This document shows positions 62,091 to 64,000 of a DNA stretch of 64,000 nt, piece by piece. The position numbers and the translations under genes were made by a program. Source of the stretch: Aquila chrysaetos chrysaetos (lineage: Eukaryota > Chordata > Aves > Accipitriformes > Accipitridae); the NCBI RefSeq assembly GCF_900496995.4, contig NC_044027.1, positions 13,850,743 to 13,914,742 of the forward strand. The letters are read 5' to 3'. How positions within the stretch are numbered: the first letter of the stretch is position 1; every line of letters begins with the position of its first letter. Under the pieces are notes generated by a model that was not told the DNA's origin, made no database searches, and saw only the letters and a program-made list of their open reading frames with translations.

Positions 62091-64000
62091 TATATTTTGT
62101 ATATAGAGGAATGAGGGGAAAATATCCCATCAACCTGTTAATGTTAATGAATTAAGATTTATGTTGGGCAGAACAAACTCGTGTTTAATTTGTTGCAAAT
62201 AATTGGAAGTTATTCTTTACTTTGGATTTTTGTAAGTTTTTTTTTTTATAGTGAATTGTGGAAAATTGAAGACACTTCCTTCATATATTTAAACATGTGG
62301 AAGACATTTTGGTTACTCTGGACTAAAGAGATTAAAGACTTTTGGATTGAAAATTTGCACAGTGCTGTTCTGTTCATGGAAGTGAAAATACCTCATAGCT
62401 TTATGAAGTCTTAGCAGACTAATCAATCTCAGAAATTTACAGCTAGAACTTTATTTTTGTATTTATTAAATCTGTCTTTTATAATTCAATTTTAATTATG
62501 CTGATGTACTTGCATCCTGTTTGTCTCAACAACATCTTAAAACTACAGTGAGATTGGTAAAGGCATTTGGCCTAGCAGTGTTGACGCTTATCTCTGTTGA
62601 ATGTAACTTTGCTCCAAGAGGCAGTACTCTCGATTTAAGAGAGGTACACTCACTGTTTTAAAAGTTTGCATGGATAATAGAAACTTCATGAGGGAACAGC
62701 AGAGTTCCTGAAACTACAGAAATTCTGTGTCTGTTATCCATCAGATGGATGGAAGCTAATAATCCATTTTCTTAATACAAGAAAAACGTGTCAAAATGGT
62801 GCATTCATTCTAGCACTTTTGCTGATGTTCTGCCGTCATTTGAGGGGGAAATGGTATGCTTGGGTTACCTAAGGTGCATTTCATTAAGGGCTCTTTTTAT
62901 GTAAATGGATTTCTTCCTTATCAATGTTATGGTATATTATGTATCAAGTACTGTAATACTTTTGTACCAATGGTGGATTATTCTGAGAATAGTTCATTCC
63001 AGAAATCTGTTTAAATTATTAAAGTTTAATTTTTTTCTTTTTAATCTGAAGCTGATGCAGTTTGTTTTTTTCTGTAGAAGAGGGATGGTCAAGAAAATCT
63101 ACAGCTCCTTGGTGAATACAGGAGACAGATAGTGTAAGAGATCAGACTGATGGGAGATCTATCTGATTTATGGTGCACTGTCCTTGAACTATTTTGGTGG
63201 CCTCTAAGATAAGAAAATTTGCTTCTGAGTTCTGGAAAGTAGTGTGTTATTTTTGCAATATACTGTTGCAAGTTAAAATTTATTATTATTTTTACCAGAT
63301 GAGTTTTTATTATTCCTAGAGGCACCACAATTTGAAGCTGTAGAAAGCGGAGTTGAGAATCTGAGTTTGATTTTTATATAGCTCTTGAGATTTCTGAGAA
63401 GAGTTTGTAACATGTACTTTGGAATTCAGGCCTTTAAAACCTTTAACCTTGGCTTTTAAATTGACTGGTAAGTAAGTTAAATTTGTACTTGGTTTATGTA
63501 TTTTGTAAACTGACTCTGGAATTCTTTAGACTGGTGTTACCAGTAATTGTTCTGGGGTACTGCAAACTTCCTTCTAGTATTCTTTTACCAGATAACAGCG
63601 AAGCAATACGACTTCCATTAGTATACTTGAAAATGTTCGTGGTTTTTTTATACAGAGTGGAGATGTTTTGATTACATCTTGCATATCTACAGTTATGTTG
63701 GAGACTCACTTTGCCAAGATAGTAATTGGTACTGTCTGTTAGAAACAGTTGTCTGCCTGTGCCAAAACACAAGGTGTGATTCCTTGAGAGATACATATGT
63801 AAGATACAATAGCTTTCTTTTTTGCTGACAGGTACTAGGGTTTTCTGACATTTGTGGGGGGAGTGTAAGTATATGTTTTTATAAATAACAAACATGGTAT
63901 CCTTGTCTGCCTCAGTAAAGGGCATCCAGATACTTAAATACTATTTCAAAAACACCAATAAGAATTTCTAATTGAATAAGGAGTGCACTTCAAAAGAATC
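62091..64000 (+). other. GLE1 3' flank, AT-rich
   Basis: About 1.9 kb with no exon, promoter-like CpG island or repeat I recognise. Part may be a long GLE1 3' UTR ending at a distal ATTAAA. In human the next gene is SPTAN1; none of it is visible here. Confidence 0.5.

Overview
This is vertebrate nuclear DNA, almost certainly from a bird. It holds five spliced, single-copy protein genes: CIZ1 (3' part), BBLN/C9orf16, PTGES2, ODF2 and GLE1. All were identified by translating exons and comparing with the human proteins as remembered. The avian reading rests on compact introns, CpG-rich promoters, the near absence of recognisable interspersed repeats, and a gene set that maps to human 9q34 (chicken chromosome 17 carries much of that region). 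Species cannot be fixed, and another sauropsid is possible.

Layout. Bases 733-17745 (+) hold 14 coding exons of CIZ1; the start lies upstream of the window. CIZ1 ends tail-to-tail with BBLN (19215-22659, -; two coding exons, 95 aa). A CpG island lies over the BBLN start. PTGES2 follows (24022-29074, +; 7 exons, 359 aa). A second CpG island with an RFX-type X-box begins the ODF2 unit, whose coding part runs 33670-50309 (+; 19 exons, 822 aa, cenexin-type N-terminus). GLE1 closes the window (52025-62012, +; 16 exons, 703 aa), then about 2 kb of AT-rich 3' flank. Splice phases agree at every junction called, and every called coding intron begins GT and ends AG.

Roles. The genes are not a pathway. 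CIZ1 is a nuclear-matrix zinc-finger protein of DNA replication and inactive-X chromatin. BBLN is a small coiled-coil protein. PTGES2 is a Golgi-membrane GST-fold protein. ODF2 builds centriolar appendages and sperm-tail fibres. GLE1 activates DDX19 in mRNA export. I see no mobile element with intact genes, no virus-like fossil, no CRISPR array, and no intact tRNA, rRNA or microRNA gene. No novel biological system is evident. The most interesting points are a shortened CIZ1 centre with a long C-terminal exon, the X-box in the ODF2 promoter, an isolated Pol III B-box/T-arm-like sequence in the GLE1 promoter, and the direct PTGES2-ODF2 adjacency.
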